From NCBI GenBank assembly GCA_030247885.1, contig JAPDRO010000003.1, positions 1,922,001 to 1,986,000 on the forward strand: DNA of 64,000 nt, read 5' to 3'. Positions within the stretch are counted from its first letter, which is position 1. Each line of letters starts with the position of its first letter. The position numbers were made by a program, and so were the translations under genes. The notes under the pieces were generated by a model. It searched no databases, was not told the origin of the DNA, and saw nothing but the letters and a program-made list of their open reading frames with translations. Below are positions 36,484 to 47,325 of this stretch, piece after piece. The DNA comes from Taxawa tesnikishii (nom. ined.). Its lineage: Eukaryota; Ascomycota; Dothideomycetes; Dothideales.

Positions 36484-38380
36484 GGCTGCGTTGGCCCAAG
36501 TCGCAGCCTGCGAGCGCTTGTCTGTTCGGTCTTCACTTCTTCAATTCCATCTATTTTGTCCCTTGTGGTGAGGTATGCGGTCGTGATGGTATGCGAACGC
36601 CTAGCAAGAGGGAGCTGCGCGACTGTAGCGGGGAAAGATGCGTAGGCAGTAAAGGTCCGAAAGAGAGACCAGGTGTCGAATCGTCAAGCGCAAATAATTC
36701 GTGAATATCGAATGGCGTTGTCTGTAGTATGTGGTTGCGCGGCGCGAGGCTGAGACAGGTGTAGGAGTGCCTTTCGTTTGTATGGCTGCGCGGAAAGCTG
36801 GTGTTGGCTTTTGAACGCGGGAACGCGACCTAAACTTCAGAAGTTCATGATGTGGGAGTCGCGAAGACCATGAAGGTCGATCACTGCCTGATACGGCTAA
36901 CTCCCGTGCTCGGAACTCCCTTGCCGATCCGGGGTCCGCTCCATCGGGTCCACTTCGACGACCCCATCTTCTATCCAACTTTCACTTCACCGGTCAAGGC
37001 CTGCATCTACCTGTATGCACAATGCACGTTATAACGCCCCCAGAGTGGCATAGAGACGGCTTTACACAGTGAACCGCTTGTTGAGAAAGCCTATGCACTG
37101 GGCAGTTGTTTCCAGGAACCTATCAACCATACGTACGCAAAGTGCCCGTGGCCCTCAGGCTGAAATCGCTACCGCCGGAGCAAGACACTCGCGACTGCTA
37201 ACTAGACTGCTAACCATACGTTCGAGCCAATTTGGGTGATTCGTTCTGTCAGCTAGAGAGCTACAGGAGAAGATTACGTGCATGTACGCGTTGTCTTCCT
37301 GTTCTCCACAGCAGATCGCGGCTATCCAAGCCCCTTTCATCCGTCAACACTACTGTGGATCAGGAACAATGCTCCGCATCCTCTCTATTGTCTCTTTCCA
37401 CCTCGATTTTGCGGCCTTTCAGCGACAGCGCCAAGCTCCTCACAAGTCTTCCTCCGGCGTGTCGCGCTTACCATCTGTCGTTCAAAAGATGCAGGACGAG
37501 ACCGCAATGAGCAAACATCAACACAACCAACAATGGCCGGTCTTGAGGACGAACCGAAACCACTTCAAAGACTCATGTTGACCACGCTACGAGGGCTCCC
37601 GTATAATTTACCGTGTAGTATCTGTTGAAGCCTGTGCGCAGCTGATCGATGGCGGGTGCATATATTTTCTCCCTATTCGGGTCCTACAGTAGAGCATCGT
37701 GTTGTGCTTTGCTGATTTTTGTAGCTCTAGTAACACTTGTGCGATGGAGCTATATTCGAAGTCAGTATGCAACATTGTTGGCTTGCTGGCTCCAGGTAGC
37801 GGGCGAGCTTACGCTTCGCGAGCGGGTATGCTTGCATCCGGAGTATGATCTTGGCAAGTGCTCTTGGCTAGTACTTTCAACAATCAACCGATGCACCTAA
37901 CTGACTTCTGTCGTCGGCAATATACATGCTGGCGTTCAGGCATGTTTACACCTCCGTAGCACTCGACTGGAGCTTCAGAACACCTGGACACCAATGCTTA
38001 GGCAATTCCAAGACCTGATTGGCTGCATCGCCGGTCCATGACAGCAGTTGGTCACACCGACCGACTGTCAGCAACACTGTCGCCGGAACTTGACTGGTCT
38101 TAACTGACCTTGGAAACCCCAAATAAAGGCTTTGGAGGACTTGCCTCAATTTTGTTTCCCGCTTGGTACAAGACGGCCCCTACGCCTCGTAACAGGCTCC
38201 GCATACGGAGCACATCGTGGAAGGGATCATACAGCTGTCATTTACATCCAACGGTGGGCATCGCGAGTGCGAATATTATAACGAAGACGGAATAAGAAAC
38301 GTAGCTTCGCAGTTCTCAGCATTGATGTAGTCTTAAACACATCGGAGACCACTGATAGCGCGATCTTGATACCTAAAAGG

Positions 38381-39060
38381 TGTTGGAATACTGTCATAAT
38401 TCTTAGCGCAGCTCACACAATCATCATACGTGCCAGTGCTCGACGGGCCAACTAGCCCTTGGAGGACCCTTTAGAGAGGCGGCCCACAGAGGAGCAGTCC
38501 GTCAAACAGCCGTATCTTCGATACACTCGCAATCGCCGTGACTTGACGTTGCAGCAACCAGTCCATTGCACGCTAAACGGCTTGCCGAAAACACTAGCAC
38601 ATGATGTTTTGTCAGGCACCACGTACTCCAACGCAATGTGAATCCAGTTGGTCGATTCCTACCTGTCAAGACCGGTCAAATGCATGGCTGGCAAGGCCAT
38701 GATTCTGTCCATCAGAAGCCATTCGATAACGCTATTTGCGCCAGGTAGATTCGCCACAGATCGTCCTCTGGTAGTTGTTGGCTAAATGTGGCGAATTTCG
38801 AGGTTGAGTACCCGGCAGGGGTCAGAATATGATCATAATTCTTGGCATAACTTATGGAATCAGGGCGCGCCGGTTCTCGACGGGCTGTCTATATATGTAA
38901 GAGGAGGACCCTGTTGAGAAGCGGCCTGTGTGTAGACATTTGTTGTCCGGCGTAACGCGCTCGGCTCTTTCGCTTCTCTTTCTCCTTCTTCGTCTCTATT
39001 CTCGGAACAACTCTATTGCTATGAATAGGAGTACTAAATAGTACTTGTCTGCACCTCGAG
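38381..39060 (+). mobile_element. Decayed Copia-like (Ty1 type) LTR fragments
   Basis: A piece starting TGTTGGAATACTGTCATAAT at 38381 (to about 38480) has a diverged partner at about 38817-39060. Shared blocks include CATAATTCTT, CTCGACGGGC and GGAGGACCCT. The TGTTGGAATA start is typical of Copia LTRs, and the second copy carries a TATA-like TCTATATATG followed by a pyrimidine-rich stretch and TATTCTCGGAACAACTCTAT, as in LTR U3/R regions. Differences between copies are largely C/T and G/A transitions, as expected after repeat-induced point mutation, so the element is old. It is broken: no internal coding region is recognisable. Family assignment is from end motifs only. Confidence 0.4.
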
Positions 39061-39472
39061 AGGGGACTTTCGCAGGGGCGGCCGTCTACGCTTCTTCAAG
39101 TAACGTGATCTCGTGCGCAAGGAGATGCTGTAACAGAAGCGCGATTGTAACTTGATCTATTCCTCTTGGGGTGACTAGTCTACTTATATGATCCAGCTAT
39201 GCAAACACTGCAAACATTACAGTTTTGCCAAGGCTGACTAAGGACTTGATCAGGTAACTCTGAGCAAGGATACCACAGAGAAAGCGAGCGTGTTCGGACA
39301 ATACACACCCAATATTCTCTAACCATAGCATCTGCACTCACCGACTAACATACGAAGCTACCATACGAGAGGTAGATGTTTCGGCCGTTACATAGTTGGC
39401 TCTGTCTACGATACCTCTGAATCGTCGTGTTTGTACAGTGATGCTTTGTCGAACGTTAGAGGCTGCCTCTAC

Positions 39473-39495
39473 TGCGGCCGTACGATTCGGCCGCA
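39473..39495. repeat. GC-rich inverted repeat (hairpin)
   Basis: Perfect 8-bp arms TGCGGCCG/CGGCCGCA around a 7-base loop; a third CGGCCGCAA follows at 39520-39528. It lies about 240 bp upstream of the DUF4188 start codon and could be a clustered GC-box-like site; role unknown. Confidence 0.6.
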
Positions 39496-39734
39496 AAAGC
39501 GGGATGGCAGTGCAGGACTCGGCCGCAACTCTCTAGACGCTACGCCGCCGGTGTATCTCAAAGGGAAGCGCACGTAACAAATGCAGATATATAGTGAATC
39601 GCTGTCCGTCCAAGAGCATATCATCAACATTCAGAAAGCAATCCAAGCAGCATCAACTCTTCTCCGACAATCGAAAGCATACATCAAAAGCAACGAACCC
39701 ATCATACTCTAGCGTAACCATACATCCGCGAACA

Positions 39735-40602
39735 ATGCCAATCAAACCCAACATGGTTCCTTTCGCTGGCATGGTGCCAACAAGCAAGGCTCGCCCGGCG
39801 GAACTGAGAAACGATGGTGTCCTCTGGCGCGACCAGTTCCAGCTATCAACATGGCTCCTGATGGGCGCAGCCTTGCAGTCCGTTACCGCACTACTCGTCG
39901 GCCGTCTCGCGTTCCTTCCCGCAGCCCTCGTCCTACTATACCGCCTCGCAGATACCTACGCTATGGCGACCGGGCTTAAGCACAACGTCTGGAGCGATTC
40001 GGTCATCCGAGGGAAGTTTTCCGCACAGTTTCCCGACGCTTTAGGCAACTACGGCAGCACACCCGGTCGGAACGAAGTCGGCGTGCTCCTAATCGGTGCG
40101 CGCTCCAACTCCCCGTTAGGGCTCTTGGCCCCCGGTTTCCGTGAAATCGGAAACTATTTCCAAGAGATGAACGAGGCACTCGAAGCCTCCCCGAACAGTG
40201 GGGATACCTAGGTTCCACGTCGTGGCTAGGCGCCCAGCAGACCGCAGGAAATGCAAGTTTAGCGGTCATGTACTTTAAGAACGTTTCCTACGTTCATAAG
40301 TACGCCGAGTCTCCGCTGCACCGCCACGCGGTAAACCACTGGAATAAGGAGTTAGTCAAGAAATACCCGCACCTTAGCATCTATCACGAGTTATTCCAGG
40401 TTCCGAGGGGCAACTGGGAGAGCATATATGAGAATTGTCCCCCGCTTGGGCTGGCGGCGACCAAGCATGCGGTCAGGGAAAGGGCGAGGGCGAGGGTGAG
40501 GGCGAGGCGGAAGTGGAATGGATGAGCCCGGTCGTGGATGCGAGGAGGGGTATTCTGAGCACGAGTAAGGGACGTATGAGCGGGCGCGACTCGGATGAGT
40601 GA
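39735..40602 (+). CDS. DUF4188-family protein (putative monooxygenase-like)
   Basis: About 289 residues. It starts MPIKPNMVPFAGMVP, has a hydrophobic hairpin (LSTWLLMGAALQSVTALLVG and FLPAALVLLYRLADTYA), then the DUF4188 region: NEVGVLLIGARSNSPLGLL, FREIGNYFQEMNEAL, a YLGSTSWLG segment, LAVMYFKNVSYVHKYAESPL and HLSIYHELFQVPRGNWESIY. DUF4188 proteins are ferredoxin-like-fold proteins of unproven activity; some are annotated as monooxygenases or linked to natural-product genes. The frame slips at the C4 run 40189-40192 and again near 40471-40483; with both corrected the C-terminus reads WMSPVVDARRG..TSKGRMSGRDSDE and stops at 40600-40602, more natural than the Arg-rich end in the open frame (40525). 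It stands between a gene-poor stretch and EFM4. Confidence 0.75.
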
Positions 40603-41534
40603 GCATCAAGAGAGCATTGGGAAGACCGGGAGGTATTGAATGGCTTTGGAGTTGAGTCTAGATTTTGCTCCGGGTGCTTTGCGGGTGGTGTAACATGTAA
40701 AGGCGTCTATTGAAAGTACTACGTTGTCCGCCAGTCATTCGTCGCTGCAATCCCTTGTAACATATCACATGCGGTCTCTTGAGAGCGTGCTGTTTGAAAC
40801 GTAGAACGTGTCGCTCTGGCTGTTATCGTATTGCTGCTAACACATTGTATAGAAAGAGCGGTAGGTTCCACTGGCTTCGGGCGTAAATTCTTCCGACTTG
40901 GTGTGGTATCAAGCCTACACCGTGATGGTTTCGGTCGGCTATATATTCGGACTAGCGAACGGTTACCGGCCATACAGCTCACCATCAGGGATGATTGTCG
41001 AGAAGAAATACAATACAGGTATTTGTCTCAAGGTCCTCTACACTATGGCATTGTCGCGAGTCTTGCCGATATTGATTCGGCTGTTGCAGCGCTAGTTTCA
41101 TGACTGCAATGACTGAACTCTCCACGATGACTACGACTTTGACTGTTGAGTCACCGAGGTCAAACCCAACTCGAGTATCGTTATCCAACTGGCAAAAGAT
41201 CCTTCTTCTCTCAATCTAGCCGGACAATTGCTCACGTGGAATCTCTCACAACGACAGAACGACCCTGGTTGGGGTTCGCTCAAGGGTAAAATGGCCTCCA
41301 CCACAAGTCTCCCTTCTGGATCCTCTGTGACATCTTCCGCGGCACTACCGCCGAGCGGTGATCGCTTAATAGTCATGGATCTCGCCCAGGCCAACGAGAG
41401 AGATATACACTGTGCAACAGAAAAGGCCGTGGTGGTCGAAGGGATGATTTCGAGTGAGGAAGTGCCGTTGCTCAATAGTACCTTGAGAAACAGAAAAACG
41501 AGCCCTGCTAAAGAAGGACGGCCGGGCGAATTCT
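40603..41534. other. Intergenic between convergent genes
   Basis: About 930 bp between the stops of the DUF4188 gene and EFM4. Two short frames (40831-41103 and 41228-41596, plus strand) lack recognisable features and are probably noise. Confidence 0.5.
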
Positions 41535-42443
41535 CTATTTGCACTTCTGGAACACAAGCGTGCAGACACTCTGCCCTTGCCTGCCACCGAAGGTAAATTT
41601 CGGGTAATCCAGCTCATTAAACAGCTTCAACTGTCCGTCATCCGTCTCAAACCAATTAAGCAGCTCTTTTCTCGTCCAGTTGCAGGAAGTGATAATCAGA
41701 AAGGCTCCCTTCTTGATCAACGGCAGCACTCGCTCCCTGTACGTCTCGCAGACCCTGCGGCCCTGTGCGTCCGTCTCTGCGGAAAGTGATATAGCATCAA
41801 ACGTGCCCTTGTCCAGGACGAGATCGAATCCTTCGCTTAGCCAGTCTCCGGCCTGCTCGCCCAGAATATCCCAACGCTCGAAGCGGAGAGTCTGCGGGTC
41901 CGGCGGTGCAGAACCATCGTCTTCCTCAGCCTCTGCCTTCCACTTTTCGTGCCGCTGCTCTGATATCCTGCGCGCGAGTTGCACGCTAGCTTCGCTGTAA
42001 TCGACCCCGACCATTTCCCTCTCCAACCTTCTTGCCGGAGCTCAAACAGCATGTGACCATTCCCGGTGCCGAGATCGACTATTCTGCTACCGCGACCTTC
42101 TTCTCCTTTGCTAATCTTTGCGTCCGGTCCGTCGTGCAGGTCCTCTAGGTATTGGATCACTTTTTCCTCGGCGCCGGAGTCGTCGAACCAGATGGTGCCT
42201 TCGTCTTCGGCATCTTCGGCGTTGTTGGAGATTTCGCGGGCGTAGGCTTCGTCCCAGCTGTGAAACGTAGTTAATTATTGCGGCGCTGTGGTGAGCGTCT
42301 GTGGATGTACGCACAATTGTTTCGTGCCTAGCTCGCTGGGGTCGAGGTGTGTACGCGAGGCATTTGGCGCTGCTACGAGTGAAGTCAGCATAAGGGTGAC
42401 AGATCTTTCTCAGGAAACGGTCGCGAGGCACCTTACGCTCCAT
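41535..42443 (-). CDS. EFM4: Protein-lysine N-methyltransferase Efm4-like (METTL10 family)
   Basis: About 262 residues, three exons: 42437-42443 (only ATG GAG C), 42315-42372 and 41535-42257, with introns of 64 bp (GTAAGG) and 57 bp (GTGCGT). Efm4/See1 methylates a lysine of translation elongation factor eEF1A. After ELGTKQFWDEAYAREI comes the SAM-binding motif I VDLGTGNGHMLFELR, acidic-loop MVGVDYSEASVQLARR, the signature DLVLDKGTFDAISLS, then KKGAFLIITSCNWTRKEL and FGGRQGQSVCTLVFQK at the end. One missing base at the C3 run 42017-42019 splits GW-R-G from EMVGVDYS. The 7-nt first exon is supported by the good splice sites and by the conserved Leu-Gly-Thr-Lys start of the family following it. 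Confidence 0.88.
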
Positions 42444-42894
42444 GGTGGTTGAGGACTGCTGGTCAAGGATAGCCCGAATGGGTAGCCAATGTAGTTGTTG
42501 AACGTATCCTGCTGATAAAATGTTCAGCGAATTCGTTGATAGCAACAGATTTGGCGATTAAAGGAGAATTGCTGAGGTTCTCCAACACCAACCCCCACAT
42601 TTCGACGATCTCCCGCATGGCATGATGGCGCCCCATTCTTGGCCTGGCTCCCGAAGCCACTGCAGGCCAGTATGTGTGTATCCAACTCACGCAAGTTCAC
42701 GCTGCAACGTCGTATCTAAACAACTGCTGTCTACTGCGTTCCATTTCGCTCTCCTAAACAACATATTTCGTTTAATGACACGGCCTGCCTCACGACTATC
42801 CATGTTTTAGTATCTACCAACTACTGGATCCGGCCCCCATCCAGACAACATCAACACCATCCCTCTAGTTAGCTCGAGATACACCACGACCGCA
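42444..42894. promoter_or_regulatory. Divergent promoter region EFM4 / ARK kinase
   Basis: 451 bp between divergent start codons. The plus-strand side close to 42870 is pyrimidine- and CA-rich, as in many fungal 5' leaders. No defined motif assigned. Confidence 0.5.
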
Positions 42895-45800
42895 ATGGCT
42901 GCTCCGTATGCCTCTTCCGCTATGGCAGGCCTTCCTCAGCGGGCCGCTAACTTTGGCGCTCCCGTGCCAGTGTCCAATGCCCCTCCTGGTACTTTCGCTC
43001 CCGGAACCAAGGTTCAAGTCGGCTCTCACCGCGTAATAATCGAGAAATACCTCTCCGAGGGTGGTTTTGCCCATGTTTACGTCGTGCGAGTACCAAAAGA
43101 AGGAAACAAACATGAGATCGCCGTCCTCAAACGTGTGGCTGTTCCGGACAAGGAGGCATTAGCAAATATGCGGACGGAGGTCGAGACAATGAAGAAACTC
43201 AAAGGACACCGGCACATCGTCACATATATTGACAGCCATGCCAGTCAAATGAAGGGAGGGGGCTATGAGGTGTTCCTTCTTATGGAGTTTTGTGCAGGCG
43301 GCGGCTTGATCGACTTTATGAACACACGGCTACAGCACCGACTTACGGAGCCAGAGATTCTAAAGATATTTGGTGACGTGAGTGAGGGAGTTGCGACCAT
43401 GCACTATCTGAGACCTCCGCTTCTGCACCGCGATCTCAAGGTCGAGAACGTTCTGATCTCAAAACCGCCCACTTCTTCTTCTGGCGTGGCATACAAGCTC
43501 TGCGATTTTGGAAGTGCAGCACCTCCGCGACCGGCAGCGACCAATGCAGCAGAGGGGAGGTTGATCGAGGACGATGTGCAGCGACATACGACAATGCAGT
43601 ACAGGAGTCCGGAAATGGTGGATGTTTGGCGGAAACAGCCGATCGATGAGAAGAGTGATATCTGGGCGCTAGGAGTTCTGTTATACAAGCTGTGCTATTA
43701 CACTACTCCGTTCGAAGAGGTCGGCCAAATGGCCATTCTGAATGCGAGCTTCAAATATCCGCATTATCCACCGTTCTCGGACAGGCTCAAGAGGCTGATT
43801 GGTCAGTAACAACTACAGGACGAACAAGGCTGAGTTTCTGACAACATCGTAGGTTCAATGCTTAAGGAAGATCCAAAGCAGAGGCCGAACATTTACCAAG
43901 TGATCAAGGAAGTTTGCAGCATGCGAGGAACGCCGGTACCAATCAAAGATGTATGTGGTCCGATACTGCGGACTGCGATATGCGACACTGACAGGCTAGA
44001 TCTATGCAAACCGGACGCAATCCGAAGCCAGGAAGAACGAGCACCTGCCTTCCCCAGTACCATCTGTTGCGTCACCGCCCCTGCTGGCATCCATCATGCA
44101 CCGCCAGTCAAACAAGTACAAGCGATACCGGACATTGCTCCAATGAGACGCGGAAGGCCCACAGCGCCAGCACAGCAGGCCCCTGTGTCAAAGTCTAGCG
44201 CTAACCCTTCTCCAGCACGAGGTGATCCCTTCGCTGCACTAGACTCAGCCTCTTACCAGGTTCGAGTTGGAGCAGTAGATGAACTTTCAGCCCGCTTTCC
44301 CTCGTTAGACGAGTTTTCCATTGCTGTTGACAAGGGTGGCGACTTCAAGTTCGCGCCGTCTGCGCGGACAGAACAGACGGATTTGAACACCCGGACTACC
44401 CATGCCTTAGCCGATAAAGTATTTGCCCAACCGAAACCAGCTCAACCCACTACCTCAGAGGTACAGCGCAAGGCAGCTTCACAGCTGCGTCCAACAAAAG
44501 TACAGAGTGACGATTCTTCGAGCAGACGGTCAGAATCTTCCAAGGACAACAATCTCCTGCATCAGCCGACCGCAGTCAGGCCAGGATACGCTTCTACGGG
44601 AACCATGACCTCGCCTTCCCCTCCTGTGACACTCCCGAAGCTCCCGGAGATCAAGCATCGGGCAATCTGGCGGGTGCCTGACCATAACAGATCTTCCAGT
44701 CAACCGCGCGCATCACCGTCCTCGCAATCGGCGGCAAACTCACTCAAACCGAAAAACCCGCAACGGCCATCGTTCCTCGACACAAACAGGTCAAAATCCC
44801 AATCGAGCACCGTCACCCTACGATCTCCTGCCTCGTCTCGTCCCTCGCTAGAAGGGCACAGACCATCTGATATGGATATGAACGATAACCTGACGCGCGC
44901 CAAATCCGCGAACTCGAAAGCACGGCCAGTGAGCGCGGCTTATGTCGAATCCAACCTTGACTTCCTACGGGACCAGGAGAGAGAATCGGCTTCGAAGAAG
45001 AGGCCTTCACTTGATATCCGGCGACCTAGCAGGCAGCCATCTGGAGAGAATGAGGTTGCTATCGATGACACGAACATCGAAAGTGATACAGATTATCTTC
45101 GAAGTGTCGAAGGTGGCCAGAGCGCCGGGTGGAGCAGCAGTAGGAAGAGCTCCGACCATAAGAAACGAACAAGCCTGCCGTCTCTTGGCCTAAGCGGCAC
45201 GAAAGTGTTCGGTAGCAAGCTTGGGGATGCGTTCAGGAGATTTGAGTCTGGTGGAAGCGACAAGAAAGACAAAAGACCCGATCAACCTCTGCGGACGCCT
45301 AGTCCACAGCCACCTGGGCAAACCGAAAAGGCTTTGCTTAGCCCGATTTCGGGATCCGAGGCCACGGCTTCTCCGCCTGGTAATAGAGGCAGTATGACTG
45401 CGGATCTTGCAGAAACGGAAGACCTACCACCAGAAGTGCGGCGAGAACTCGAAAGACGCAGGCTCGAACAAGAAGAAAGACGGGTGGCAGAGGCGGCAGC
45501 AGAGCATCGCAACCGCACAGCCAACGGTCAGACTGTACCGAATCGCGCGAGCACGATCCAGAAACGGGTCCAGTCACTGCTGGACGAGGGGCGGCAGTCT
45601 CCCGCACCTAGACGGACGGCAGAAGGCTACGGACACTACACCGACAACCCTCATCCACAACAGCAACTTCCGCTGGCGGTCAGCAACAAAGGTCCGCCGC
45701 CCATGGTAGCCCGCAAACCGGTCGTTGCCGCGCCTGCTGCCAATATGGCGTACAGCAAGCCCAGACAGCAACAGCCTATGAACCCACCCATAGCTTCAAT

Positions 45801-46265
45801 TCCTATACCGTCCGCGTCCGCGCCGCCTGCCCATCCGAGACCGGCCTCGAGACCTAGTGCGCCACCGAAGCCCATGGCTCTCAGGACAGGCACGCCGGTG
45901 CAGGATATCTCGTACCCGCAACCGCCAACAGCAAGCCGAGAGGCAACGTCGGCGGGGATAATGCTCCCGCGAGCGGGCCGCGTAGCAGGGGAGCAGGACC
46001 AGGGCTTGCGGCACTGCTCGCGCGCGACGCGGAAGGCGTTGCCGCGCCGGGTGGTGGTCACACTCAAGACCCCAGCGCTGATATCAGGACGGCGGACAGC
46101 GTGCCGACGGACGCGGTGGGGGTGCAGGAGGATTGGGAGGCGGACTTCAGTAAGCGCTACCCCAGTTTGAGCGGCATTGAGATGGTGGAGACGGAGATTG
46201 TTGCCAATGCCGGCGGCGGCGGAGGGCCCGGTGGTAGGAGGATGCTGAGGGTCAAGGACGTGTAG
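42895..46265 (+). CDS. ARK1: Ark/Prk-family actin-regulating Ser/Thr kinase
   Basis: About 1090 residues, exons 42895-43801, 43853-43950 and 44000-46265 (introns 51 and 49 bp). Ark1/Prk1/AAK1 (NAK family) kinases phosphorylate endocytic coat proteins such as Pan1 and thereby switch off actin patches. The kinase domain lies at about residues 45-320: glycine loop LSEGGFAHVYVV, VLKRV, HRDLKVENVLI, DFGSAAPPR, activation segment TTMQYRSPEMVD, and KSDIWALGVLLYKL. The long tail is Ser/Pro-rich with repeated ESNLDFLRD/ESDTDYLR motifs, a coiled stretch (RRELERRRLEQEERR), Pro-rich SH3-binding-like runs, and ends DWEADFSKRYPSLSGIEMVE. One base is missing at the C4 run 44078-44081 and another at the G4 run 45954-45957; the second hides the conserved C-terminus behind a false stop at 46170. 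Confidence 0.9.
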
Positions 46266-47325
46266 TATATGTACGCTTCGGTGTCTGCGTTGAACAATAG
46301 AACCGCGGCCCGGAAACAGGGGTCCGGTGTCGGTTGTGACTCGCTCTTTGACAGTTCTGACTGTCGTTCACTTCGGCTTTGCCGTTCCCTGATGAACATA
46401 GCCGCCGGTTGTTGGCTAGATGAGAAGAGGTTTGCAGAATGACGGGTGGTTGTGACACACAGTGTATTGTTGTGCGAGTAGTTCTAACGAGGGCAGAAAT
46501 ACAAGATCGCGCCATGAGTCTCACCGCCGTCACTCGCTTAGGCAAGGAGGTTACATATGCCCGCTTTGTCGACCGGTTAGCCAGCACGTTGACAACTTTG
46601 CGTCTGGCCTTTTGCAGGACTGTCTGACATTCACACATGGAATTGAGTTCCATGTGGGTTATGACCCCCATTCAAGTATCAAGGCGCAGCAATTGTATGC
46701 TTAGATCAGGAGCTTCATCTTGATGTCTTTTGTCACGCCAATTCTACCGACAAAAAAACTTGCAATAGAGATAGTAAACTATATGTACAGAGCAAACGTC
46801 TCCGGTGCCCTGTCGGAGAACCTGATAGACTAGACGTTTAGACAATGTAGAAATATCCTTACACGCTTGTATCCGTCCACAATTTCTGGGCCCGGAGCTT
46901 TTTCTTCCGGCTGCCTTCTCTATCGGGTTTAGTCAACGGTGCCAAGTGAACTGCTACAAGCCTCTTCCGAATACGAGACCGTGCCGATATGACACAGTCC
47001 AACGAACAGATATTCCTTCTATGATGTGATCTAAAAATGTCGCAGCTAGCCATTGGGCAATCTGAAACACATGCCCCTCGCAGATTGCAGGCACGCGGAA
47101 TCCCTCACCAATCCTCCTTGAGCGTGCGCGACGAATCACGTCTGAAACTAACGTCTATCAATCTCCTGAGGCTGGAATAGCGTATTTGGGCATTGCGGCC
47201 CTAGACGTTTTATACACGGTCTGATCAACAGGGGAGTCACAGTCTTTCTCTTTGTCTAGTTTTCATCTCTTCTCCCGACTCTTGTTCGTTCGTTGCGCGT
47301 GCGAAAAAGCCGTTGAACATTTGAC
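46266..47325. other. 1.06 kb intergenic region
   Basis: 3' UTR of the kinase gene and promoter of the Thr-rich wall protein. Small frames on both strands show no protein character. Nothing else recognised. Confidence 0.5.

Larger units (their letters stand above)
36484..39734. other. 3.25 kb gene-poor region
   Basis: The left end is the TRA1 promoter, the right end the DUF4188 promoter. No reading frame here has protein character; many are short and overlap. Content that can be named: two related, decayed LTR-like pieces (38381-38480 and 38817-39060) and a GC-rich hairpin at 39473-39495. Confidence 0.5.
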
